Below, piece by piece: positions 35,166 through 45,420 of a stretch of DNA of 64,000 nucleotides (its first letter is position 1; every line of letters begins with the position of its first letter). Source of the DNA: Sorex araneus (lineage: Eukaryota > Chordata > Mammalia > Eulipotyphla > Soricidae). Location of the stretch: NCBI RefSeq assembly GCF_027595985.1, contig NC_073306.1:79498477-79562476 (forward strand), read 5' to 3'. Made by a program: the position numbers and the translations under genes. The notes under the pieces are model-generated. The model was not told the origin of the DNA. It saw only the letters and a list, made by a program, of their open reading frames with translations, and did no database searches.

Positions 35166-35478
35166 GGAAAAATGAAGTCACATGGACATGGAGAGTATGA
35201 TGATAAGTGAAATGAGTGAGAAGGAGAAGGACAGACATAGAATGATCACACTCGTTGTGAAATATAAGAACATAGTATGAGACTACTACTCAAGGACAGT
35301 AGAAAAGAGGGCCAGGAGGAATGGCCCACAATTGCAAACTTGCCACAAGTTGGGGGGAGAGCAATTAGGATAGACAAAGGATCACCATGACAATGATAGT
35401 TGGAAATGATCACTCTGAACAAGAACTGAGTAAAGGAGTATACATGATAATCTTTCAGAATCTGTATTGAAAACCATA

Positions 35479-35988
35479 GCACTGTAGCACTGTCATCCCT
35501 TTGTTCATCAATTTGCTCGAGCAGGTACCAGTAATGTCTCCATTGTGAGACTTGTTGTTACTGTTTTTGGCATATTGAATACAACATGAGTGTCTTGTCA
35601 GGATCTGCCCAGTGGGCAGGATACTCTCCATAGCTTTCTGGGCTCTCCGAGAGAGACTTGCATCACTTATAGTCCTGTTGATCTTCGATTTGCCCGGGCG
35701 GGCACCAGTAACGTCTCTATTTGTCCCTGTCGCGAGCTAGTGCAGCCCAATGATACCTGCTCGCTCCAGGAACAAGAAGAGCCTCAAATCGTTCATTCAG
35801 AGATTTGACGAAGAAATCTGACCATCTAGTTGGTGGGCAGCCATGAGGTCTTCCAACGTCCCGTGGAATCCAGTCGGTAACAGCTCTAGTCCAGCAGTCG
35901 TCTCTGAACCGAGAGGGACTGAGGAATCAAACCCAGGTCGGCTGCATGTAAGGCAAATGCCCTACCTGCTGTGTTATTGCTCCAGTCC
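35479..35988 (-). mobile_element. Family B SINE split by an RTE LINE fragment
   Basis: Tail to middle at 35479-35656, head at 35909-35988, with the RTE fragment between. The SINE has its own duplication, ATTGAAAACCATA (35466-35478) and ATTGTAAACCATA (35989-36001), lying in L1 sequence. Confidence 0.9.
35657..35908 (-). mobile_element. RTE-clade LINE 3' fragment inserted in a family B SINE
   Basis: On the minus strand it matches the copy at 4267-4540 through the C-terminal ORF tail (CWTRAVTDWIPRDV, GCPPTRWSDFFVK, VPGASRYHWAALARDRDK) and ends GATCAACAGGAC then a short AAGTGAT tail. It interrupts a family B SINE. The flanks CCGAGAGAGA (35647-35656) and CCGAGAGGGA (35909-35918) are its target-site duplication. 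5'-truncated; a stop replaces the Trp codon after DRDK. Confidence 0.82.
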
Positions 35989-36014
35989 ATTGTAAACCAT
36001 AATGCCCAAAATGA

Positions 36015-36022
36015 CAGAGAGA

Positions 36023-36084
<62 letters not shown>
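36015..36084. repeat. GA dinucleotide tract in an L1 3' UTR
   Basis: About 70 bases of GA with two interruptions; the same position in other L1 copies has shorter GA runs. Confidence 0.95.
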
Positions 36085-36086
<2 letters not shown>

Positions 36087-36769
36087 AAAAGAGAGAGAAG
36101 AAAAGTGTCTGCCATAGAGGCAAACTACAGGGTAGGGGTGGTGGAAAGAAGAAACTGGGACATTGGTGGTGGTAAATGTACACTGGTGTTGGAGAGACGG
36201 GTTTTGGACATTGTATGACCAAATCCCAATCATGAACAACTTTGTAACTGTGCATCTCACAGTGATTTATTATTAAAAATAAATTTTTATTTATTTTCTA
36301 AAGTCCATTATTGTATCTCAAAGTGTATCTCAAAGTGATTTGTATTGTATCTCAAAGTTATTTAATATTAAAATATATAAATAAATTAGCAAAAAATTAA
36401 TGAAACGCTTTTGTGTATATTGTTGTATTAATTGCAGATTAATATACTTATTTAATAAAATGAGTAAATTAAAAAGGGTAATGCTAAATATTAATTCACT
36501 AGTCTGAACAGAGAGTATTTACAAATTAATTTCTTGAAAATAATCCAGAATTTAGAAACCAACTCTGAGAGACATATTGATACCTTCTTTGAGAAATAGA
36601 CTTTCAGTGTTTCTTTTCATCATTCCCTGACCAATCCACAAGGAATGTTTCTCATATAGCTAAAGCAAACTACCATTATGCTTTTTCAAACATAAAGATG
36701 AATGTCACTCGTCTTAGTATGAGATTAGAATGTAAACCTCAAAGGTAAAGCTATTGGCTAAAAAGTTAG

Positions 36770-36872
36770 TTGAGGAGCCCAAGAGAGAAACCGTGCAAGA
36801 GATCCTTGAGCACAGAGCCAGGAATAAGCCCTGAGCACCACTGGGTATGACTCAAAATCCAAAACTATAATA
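36770..36872 (+). mobile_element. Family A SINE, partial
   Basis: Only the 3' half, CCTTGAGCACAGAGCCAGG onward, is clear. Confidence 0.65.
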
Positions 36873-37469
36873 ATAATAACAATTAATTGAGATGAATATG
36901 AGCAAACTGTATTTATGATAAACTGAAAGCTTTCCTTAATGAAATAAAGCTTAGAACACAAGTGTTAATGTGAAAGATATTCCTAAATTGTTGTCACAGA
37001 TGCCCCAAAAATACAACTCAACATTTGAAATTCACGAAGTAATGAAAATGGATTATCTTATACTAATTAATGTCATATAGCTATAGAGAGCTGATGTTAA
37101 TAGACTACAAGCAAATCACAGCACTTCACTCTAAGGAATATAGAATAAAGAGGACTGTCAAAAGGCCAGTTTAAAAAAAAAAAGGCCAGTTTTCTGTTGT
37201 TAGGACTACATCATTAAGTCAGCATCAGTAATGTATGCCTTTCCTAAAATGAATCTCCAAAACATACAGACTTCACAAATTTAAGTCCATTAAAAAAATA
37301 CTGTCTACAAACTTAAGGAAATCAAACATTCACATCATTGTTAGACAATAGTTACTACAAAGGGAACAAAAGGATAGCATTTGTCCATTAAAATCAATTT
37401 TTTTTAAAAAAGGTATATATTATATTTCCTGATTTCTTGTAAATGAATATTATTCTAATTTTTGGGTCC
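36873..37469. other. Intergenic, nothing recognised
   Basis: AT-rich unique sequence; 36291-36769 is similar. Confidence 0.5.
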
Positions 37470-37484
37470 AAAGGAAGTATATAG

Positions 37485-37649
37485 GGGCTGGAGTGATAGT
37501 ACAGCAGTTAAGGCGCTTACCTTGCATGCGGCCAACCTAGGTTCGATTCCCAGAATCCCATATGGTCCCCTGAGCACCGCCAGGGGTAATTCCTGAGTGC
37601 AGAGCCAGGAATGACCCCTGTGCATCGCCAGGTGTGACCCAAAAAGCAA
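37485..37649 (+). mobile_element. Family A SINE, full length
   Basis: AAAGGAAGTATATAG (37470-37484) and AAAGGAAGTACATAG (37650-37664). Confidence 0.93.
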
Positions 37650-37954
37650 AAAGGAAGTACATAGACATGGATGTTTTTTCTGTCGATGGAGCAAGTTGAT
37701 TTTCCCCAAAGAGAATGAGAAAAGGGGTCAATAAATTTATTGCCAAGGGATAAACTATCACATTATTTTCTTAGGCCAATTGTTCTAAGTTTATCTCTAA
37801 AGGCATATTTGTATGGTTTTGAAACACTTCATTTGAATCTCAAAGTATTCTAAATGCAGAAGAAGAAATTGCATTAAATCTGGGTCTAACTATATAACAT
37901 TAAGAAATATGTGAACAAATTTAAATTAAACTTTCTTTCCATTAGGAAATCAGG

Positions 37955-38075
37955 AAACTAGCTCAAAGGACTAATTGCTCTTTTGCATGTGGGGGCCCCC
38001 AGGATCAATCCCCAGCATCACACGTTCCCCAGAGCACTGCCAGGAGCAACCCCTGAGCACTAATTCTGGAGTATC
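37955..38075 (+). mobile_element. Family A SINE, old
   Basis: CAGGATCAATCCCCAGC and GCACTGCCAGGAGCAACC; CA-rich repeats follow. Confidence 0.6.
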
Positions 38076-38193
38076 TCTCTCACACACTCACACACATATT
38101 CGAATGCACGCACACAAACTGTATGGTAACTGGTGGTAGAAGACTGACTATAGAAGGAAAAGGAGTTTTAGGGGGGTTGGGAGGCACAGGGGT

Positions 38194-38352
38194 TGGGGTC
38201 CACATCCAGCTATGCTCAGGGTTTCCTCCTAGCTTGGTACTCAGGGATTACTCCTGACAGTACTAAGGGAACCATATGGGGTACTGGGGATTAAACGCAG
38301 GTCAGCTGCATACAAAGTAGGTGCCTTAACTTCTGTACTATCTCTTCATCCT
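38194..38352 (-). mobile_element. Family A SINE, old
   Basis: GTCCACATCCAGCTATGCTC to CTGTACTATCTCTTCATCC. Confidence 0.75.
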
Positions 38353-40582
38353 TATTTGTTTAGCTTTTAACATTATAATGCTATTTCCCTTTGACTTGTA
38401 AAGCCTAAGATATTACTTTTTTGCATAATAAGGTAACATTTACATGACAGACCTGTGAGAATGAAATGTATGTACTCTACACTACAAAACCAAAGAACCA
38501 TGCCTTGATTTTCCCCATATACTAAACCAGAGATTGCCTCTTATTGGGTGTCTACTCTGTTTTCTTCTGTGACTTTTCTCGTCACCATTGCGATAAACTG
38601 ATATGTCAACCTTACCCATACAATTCAAATCAGAATTTCTTGCACAGAGCAGCCTCAACATATTTACAGCATTTTTAACCATTTCAAAGTCCTCTCAAAT
38701 TTCCTTGGACATTGAAATCTTTTATATGCATCGAGGCCTTGTATGGGTATTTATACAGGATAATAAGGGTAAGCACAGAGACACAAACCAATGCAAATTT
38801 GTCTATATTGATGAAAAGATGTTTCTGTTTGCATATGGATATTCATGAAAATTAGGGGAAAAAGTCAAAACTAAATAAATATTTAATATGTCGGCACCTG
38901 TCATCTAGTTTGTGTGTGTGTGTGCTTTACTGCTATTGACTAGCAGTAGTACTGCTACTCTAACCAACTTCATTAAAGAATAAAAGAAAAGTAATAAGTC
39001 ATTTCACACTCTGTCTGACCATTATACAATAATAGCAAGATTTCATGCAAGGGTACAACATTATGCCCATCTGCAATCACAGTCTCTTTGCAAAAATCTC
39101 AATTCACACTTCACATGCAGCTAACCTTGTTACCATCCCTTCCTAAATCCATCAGTGTTGCAGCTGCACGTCTTCACAGCCCCACATCTTAAAATTCATC
39201 ACTTTGGCACCTTAGCATCACTATAGGTCAAGATAAAGAATCCAACCAAGAATAATTAAAGGGCACCCAGATGTTTAGTTTACTTATCTCAAGTCTTTCC
39301 TTGAACAGATTTGAATTGCCTGTGTGTACTATTTCTTTCATATTTTTAATATATGTGCAATGTGATTATTTTAAGGGTATGAGACCTGGAACAATACATT
39401 TCAGACTTACAAGTATAGTTCTTTGTAGTTGAAATTTGAACAAGAGGCGTGATAATGAGTAGGTTGAGGGAAGGAAAGGTGTTATCTCATTAAGGTAATT
39501 ACTAAGACATCCCCACCATTATATCGGTTTGAAAATGTGGCAATTAAAGCGCCCTACATGGGCTTCTGGAGACAAGAGAACAAGACAGTTCTCTTGGAAC
39601 TTCTATGTTACGGTTAACGTGTGTCATGTAAATGAAAGGGTAGACTACTGTGATTTCATTCTTTTCCTCAATCCCCACCCCCACAAGTAAATTTCTTTGT
39701 GGGTTATGGTGGGGTTTTTTTCTTTAACCTGAATTTAATTCTGATAAAAGGTGCCAGATTGACAGCCCTAGAAGCTTTAAAGACTTCTATTTACCCACAA
39801 AGTAGTTGGAGCAAAGAATCAGTAGAGCAAGCTTGATCGGCAGCATGCTACCAGCCAAATAGAGGAAGACCTAACCTTCTTTCCTCTACAGTTCCATAGA
39901 CCTTCTCCAATGAGACAAATTTCTGCCAAAAGTCAGGGAAGCTTAAATGAGTGACATTCTTAGTTTCAACAAAATATACACCAGCTAACTCCTATAGCTC
40001 TCAGTTTACTGAGGATGAATTTGCACGATTCATAAAAACCACTATCTTTAGTTGGTAGTTAATTTTCCCTCTTAAGCTGTTTATTCCTTTTTTTTTCATT
40101 GCTTCACTGCCCTAATCAAGGTAAGTAATAATGAGATAACCAAATAGCATAGAGAATTGATTCTTAAAGATCTTGCTGGTACATTTGCTGAAGCATTATT
40201 TATCTCAAATTAAGGAAAACAATCTAAACACACAATTACAAAAGAATAGTAGACTCAATTATGACATTTGCGGGAGAAAATAATTATGTACCAAGCATTA
40301 TAAAGAGTTTTAAATAATAAAAATACTTTTAACATAACAAAAACATAAATGATATTCCAGATGAAATATTATCATAACTATGTAAAATACATAGCAAAAA
40401 ATCTAGAAATAATATTATTATCAGTGGGTTTCTTGGAGTTACAAAAAAGACTTTTTTGCTTATTTCTACTGAATACTTTATAAATTTTCTACTCTGAGCA
40501 TGATGGACTTTTGCAACAGTAAAGTTACTTTTAAACTCTCACAAAAGATCATTTCTTTAGTAGTAGGTACTGACCATAAATT
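38353..40582. other. Repeat-free intergenic stretch
   Basis: 2.2 kb without a SINE copy inside the SINE-rich half. 39240-39700 contains AGAATAATTAAAGG, CATTAAGGTAATTAC and GGCAATTAAAGCGC, suggestive of a conserved element. A GT repeat lies at about 38921-38936. Confidence 0.5.
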
Positions 40583-40754
40583 TGCTTGCTTGTTTGGGGA
40601 ACACACCTGGCAGTGTTCAGGCCTTACTCCTAGCTCTGCATTCAGGGATTACTGCTAGCGGGGTGAGGGAACCCTATAGGGTACCAGTGGATCAAACTTC
40701 AGTTACTCTGTGGAAGCCAGTGCCCTACCCACAGTACTATCATTCTGATCCCAA
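40583..40754 (-). mobile_element. Family A SINE, old
   Basis: GGAACACACCTGGCAGTG to ACAGTACTATCATTCTGATCCC. Confidence 0.7.
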
Positions 40755-40962
40755 GACCACATAAACTTAACTCCAATGAAATTGAAAGCCAAGAATCATC
40801 TTAAAGTGCTGTAATCCTATAGTTTTTCTTTCTCTCCTTATTCTCTCTCTCTCTCTCTGAAAGTACAGAGGGAGAGATTGGAAGGTTGAGGTGGGAAGAA
40901 AACACCAATAAACAAATACCAGTAGAAAGAATTACAGTTTAGAATAGATACTAAAGTAGGTG

Positions 40963-41119
40963 ACATGGCCAGAGAAACAGTACAGAGGTTAAGGCTCTTG
41001 CCTTGCAGATGCCAGTTTGACCCTAGGCCTGGGCTATTGTACCCTGAGCTTCTCTAAGACAAAGCCTGGAGAAGCCTGGAACACTTTTGGGCATGGCCCC
41101 TAAATAAACAAACAAAAAA
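40963..41119 (+). mobile_element. Family A SINE, old
   Basis: GGCCAGAGAAACAGTACAGAGG head; end GGGCATGGCCCCTAAATAAAC. Confidence 0.65.
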
Positions 41120-41597
41120 CCTTAATGACCTTTGAACTTTCTTCTGATCCTGGGTTGTTTGGGTCAAGATCATCTCCTTTAAATTACATATCAAAGTGAA
41201 GGTTGGAAAACATGTTTCTTACAAATTTCTGGACAGAACCAAATAATGATTATGTTTCCCTACAGGACTACATTATTAAAGGGGGAAAAAGCTGGTAAAA
41301 CATATTCCCAAATAAATACAGGGGATGCTTCCTGAAGTTTCACCAACATATGTAGTGCTGCTTTAATAAGCAATGTTTTGAATAATTTGGTTTCTCTTTT
41401 AATTCTGTTTCAAAATACTAAAAAGGTCCAACAAATTTATAAGTTCAGTTGAACCTTTCACATTACTGTCCTTGCCCATCACTTTTGCCCCCTCAAAAAA
41501 AAATAGAATACATATAAAATAACAAGCTGAAAATCTGAAAGGTAAAAAACAAGAATGGAGAGCAAAACAGTACCTTGACATTAAAAGTCTCTGGGAA

Positions 41598-41737
41598 AGG
41601 GGTCCGAGAGATAGTAAAGCAGTAAAGTACTTGCCTTGCACATGACTGAGCTGGGTTCAATCCCCAGCACCACTTATAGTCTCCTGGAGCCTGCCAGGAC
41701 AGTTCCCTGAGTACTGCTGGTATGGCCCCAAAACAAA
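41598..41737 (+). mobile_element. Family A SINE, rightmost copy of either family
   Basis: GGGGTCCGAGAGATAGTAAAG to GGTATGGCCCC; flanks AAAAGTCTCTGG / AAAAGTGTCTGG. Confidence 0.82.
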
Positions 41738-41850
41738 AGTGTCTGGAAATAACAGAGCATTCCTCTTGAGTTCTCTCACTTAAAGCTTCTCACCAGATTC
41801 CAGGGCACCATCTTTAAGTACATTTTCTGTTCATAAAATGCAGGCGATTA

Positions 41851-42456
41851 CGCCCATGATCCTGGAGGCCAACTAACTACTTTCGGCACCCAGCAGCTTC
41901 TTGCAGAAATGCCTCTAGACTGTGAACTAAGCTACGGCCCCATGCAGCCCCAGGAGGGGAAAGCTTTTTCTCTCTCTGCCTTTCCTTTCCTTGGTGGTGG
42001 CGTGGCAACCACCATTTTATAAGGCCCACTAAACAGAGGTACAAACTTGCAATGATGTGACTTCTGGCAGAAATTTCTTTGGACTTAATTACTAAAATAC
42101 CAGAAATCCAAAACAGTGTGGCCACTATTGCAGCTGCGCGACCCCATTCTCCACAAGGGAAAACAAAATATCAAATGATGCCTTTTCGGCAGGTCTGATT
42201 GTTGGGGGAAAATTCCAAATAATAATAGTTTTCTGCTGAAATATTGAAAGTAATCAAATCAAAGAGAAAGTAAGGTGAAAATCATCAGCCACACACAGGC
42301 GGGGGTTGGGGGTGGGATGGAAAGTATACAGGGGTTCTTGGTGCTGGAACGCGTGCGCTGGTGAAGAGATGGGTGTTTGATCGTTGTATGACTGAGACTT
42401 AAGCTTGAAAGCTTTGTAAACTTTTCAAATGATGATTCAACAAAAAAAAATTTTTT
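41851..42456 (+). mobile_element. Retroinsertion with an L1-type 3' end
   Basis: A perfect 14-bp duplication AATGCAGGCGATTA (41837-41850 and 42457-42470) bounds 606 bases. The last 170 match the L1 3' ends seen elsewhere here (GGGATGGAAAGT, ATGGGTGTTTGATCGTTGTATGACTG). The first 430 are GC-richer and I do not recognise them: either the fuller L1 3' UTR or a chimeric or transduced segment. This is the rightmost transposon in the window. Confidence 0.85.
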
Positions 42457-42470
42457 AATGCAGGCGATTA

Positions 42471-44189
42471 TTATTGCTTGACAAGATTAGGTGAGCAGGT
42501 CTTAATGTTTATAAAAATTATAATCGAATTTTACCCTAATAAATATCTTCATAGAAGGCTGTTGGGCACGTGAAAGCAATTGAGTAATTGTCCCTTCTGC
42601 AGGGATAATTAGGCCACAAGACACATGGTGGCATGTGTGAAGCCTCATAACGTCCATCCATAGGGGCAAAGATTTTTAACCCAAAATGATCATGAGGGAT
42701 AGAGGAAAATAGTTAAAACACACACATTCACACACCCCCACCCCCACCCCCCCACACACAAACAGAGGCCTGGTTTCAAGCAACCACTCAAGCCAAGTAG
42801 GAACTAAACGAAGAGAATGCAGAAGCAGGGGATAGCCTGGGACTTGGCCCCACCCCTCCCCACTTCCTTTTCTTCTCTCTGATTGGGCATAATTGAAGTG
42901 GGCGGGCCAAATTCTGTTTCTGTTGCAAAGAACAGTATCCTGAGGGTCTGCTCTAAAGCAAACCTAGAGAAGTGGGTTTGGAAATCCAAAATATGAATTG
43001 CCAGAAATTTCCGAAGTAATTCAGAAAAGCAAAATGAAGCACCCTATTCCTGTTCTTATCCATTTGTACGTTATGTGACTTTTGGGACCACACTATGGAT
43101 GCATAGTAATGAATGATTATGTGACGATTATGCATTTATTCATATATGAGCATGTTTCGTGTAATGCCACAACGTGTTCGTTCAATCCTCTTAATTTACT
43201 GGTAAGCTTCCATTAATAGAAGGGTTTGTGGAAAATGGGACAGATGAATAATAATTTGATGTTTTAAAGTGCGTGTGGCTTTACTTCCATTGGACAACTC
43301 TGTCTCTGTTAATATCTGTGCTAGAACAGCCCTGCCCTTAGGCCTGGTGGTACACAGCCTGGGGTGGTAGGATTTGATGCAAGGGGAAGCCGAGGTAAGT
43401 ATCTGCTTCTTCCGTGGTGTTAACCAAATGTTACCTGTATCATTCAGAAATTGTGGCACGCCAATTTTTCAAATTTGAAATAGTAAGAAAATTAGAAGTT
43501 TAAATGAGATCATTAGCAAACCATTTCATAGCGGATCACTCAACCGGAAACCTGTGTGTGGTCTCTTCCAAATGTGAAGACTCCCACATTTGGAAACTAT
43601 GCCAAGTAGCTTAGCTTTGAAGAAGAAAGCGAGCAGCGCCCATTTCTAAAATTCTTTTCCTAGCACAATATGAGCCAATTCCTTCTAAAGTGTAGAGTAT
43701 TTATCCACAACCGGCACTTTAGTTTTTTCACAGAATTGTGGAGAAATGATGCACCACCAATACCTAATTCCTTCCTCTCTAGGCGTCACTGTAAATGCAT
43801 ATTACTCTATAGAAACTTTCCCTCTGATTTCACGGGAAGTACCCTCAACTCTTCTTTTTCCCCAGAGACTTTGGCGGGGGGGTGGGGGGGCGGGATTTTC
43901 AATCTCCCCAATAAGTGCCAGAACCCACAAATGTGGGTAATCCATGCCGCTGAAAGTCTCTATCAGCTCCTAAATTTCATTAGCATTTCCATCCCTCCAA
44001 CTGTAATGGGAAAGTCGGAAAGAAGAGCCCGAGAGCCCGAGGGGTGAGGGCAGGGGCTGGGGTTAATAAACAAAGAGGGGTTGGCTTCCAAGGGTGAAAT
44101 CTGAGGCCTTTGGGGGGAGGCGGTTAAAAAGAGAGTACAGAACGGAGCTTCCAGCTGGGCAAAGATGAATCTATTGTCTTCCTAGGAGA
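42471..44189. other. SINE-free intergenic stretch with candidate conserved segments
   Basis: No gene or transposon seen. About 42480-42700 (GAGTAATTG, GATAATTAGG) and 43050-43220 (TTATGTGACGATTATGC, CTTAATTTAC) have a regulatory-element texture. A CA/CCCCCA short repeat lies at 42717-42763. Confidence 0.5.
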
Positions 44190-45420
44190 AGGCCTTCTAT
44201 TCCCTCCCTTGCCCACCGTGGTGCGCGGGGAAGGCTCCTTGCTCCGGAGGTTCGGAACAAGCAGCAGCCGTCCTGAGAGCATTTGGATTCCTATCCCTGG
44301 TCTGGAGGATAGCAGTCCCGATGCACTTACTCCTCGCTGAAACACTGCCCCAAATCTCGGGGAGCCGCACAGGAATTAGCTGCCAGCCATTCGGGGGAGG
44401 GGGGGAGGGAGGGGGAGGTGCGGCGGGAGGAGCGTGGAGGTCCCCCGCGCGCGCGTGCCTCCGTGGAGCGGGTGCGGAGCAGGCTCGCTGCAAGCGGGGC
44501 TCTGGAGCCACGGCGCGAACCTCTTGTCTGCAATGTGCTCACCGGGCGAGTGGGAGAGAAGAGCCGCGACGTCTGGGTCCTCTTGGCTCAAACCAGCAAG
44601 GCGACCCGAAATAAGGCTAGGGAGTAGGGAGGGGTGCGGAATCCACGATCCGCACAGAGTGACCGAGCCCCTTTGGTCGCCAACGAGTTCAGCCTTCCGC
44701 GCGCGAAAGTCATCTGCTGTCCGTGGGCAGCTCCTGAGGGGCCACCCCGCTTCCCGAGGCCAGAGAGGAGCAGGAGCTGAAGGGGGACAAACCCGCGTCC
44801 AAGAGGCGCGCCTCGGGTTGCGAGCCCCTGTGGAGTTCCAGGTTTCCACTCCACCTGACCTGCAGGGCGGCGGGAACTTTCTGGAACGCTGTTCCACCAG
44901 GGCTGGCACCCGCCTCGGGCGGCCGTTTGCAAAGCCCAGGTCCGGACCACGCGGCAAGAGAAAACTCTCAAGTGCCCTGCAAAGCGGTCCCACCGGCGAC
45001 CTCACTGTGGCCTCGGTGCAAGGGCTTCGGAGCAGCCACCCTGGGGCCTCCCGCTCCCCGCCCCAGTCGGCTTTCACTAAGAACGTTTTAAATAGGGACG
45101 GTTTAGAGTTGATCTGTCACTGAGCACTCCTTACCCAAGATCTTGGGGGTTTTAAATGACTTTATTGATCTGAAGATTTTGTTCTTTGGAATGTGACCCT
45201 GTTTGGATTTAGAGCTAATCGGGAAGCGCTGCCGTGTAGGGCGCTTGGTAACCACCTTGCGGGCGCGCCCCCTGCGGGCGCTACAGCCGCCCGGTGCCCG
45301 CCCGCCCCCGGCAAGTCGTTCAGCCCAGCGCTCTGGGAGCTGTCTGTGGTGCTAGGAAAGAGGAAACCCGGGAGGAGGTCCGGGAAGAGTAGAAACAGAG
45401 GCTGAGAAGCTGACCAAGAA
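44190..45420. promoter_or_regulatory. CpG-rich block with no recognised gene
   Basis: About 1.2 kb dense in CG, including GCGCGCGCGTGCC near 44447 and several GGCGCGCC-like strings. It lies 3.5-4.8 kb beyond the BARHL2 3' end. Overlapping open frames of 229 and 233 codons occur on opposite strands, but neither gives a recognisable protein. Most likely an orphan CpG island (ncRNA promoter or Polycomb target). Confidence 0.6.

Larger units (their letters stand above)
33590..36290 (+). mobile_element. L1 LINE 3' part (ORF2 C-terminus and 3' UTR), riddled with SINEs
   Basis: The frame fragments INKGDCIKLRRIYTSKET, SDKGIK and [17 protein letters not shown] match the L1 ORF2 C-terminal region, with stops and frameshifts. 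The 3' UTR (35166-35478 and 36002-36290) ends in a GA tract and CACAGTGATTTATTATTAAAAA. Six SINEs interrupt it: 34003-34166, 34177-34363, 34577-34745, 34774-35021, 35022-35165 and 35479-35988. A dead 5'-truncated copy. Confidence 0.85.

Noticed and set aside
44376..45123. Overlapping 229- and 233-codon open frames on opposite strands
   Set aside because: GC-rich DNA has few stops by chance; no domain, signal or splice context, and both strands are equally open.
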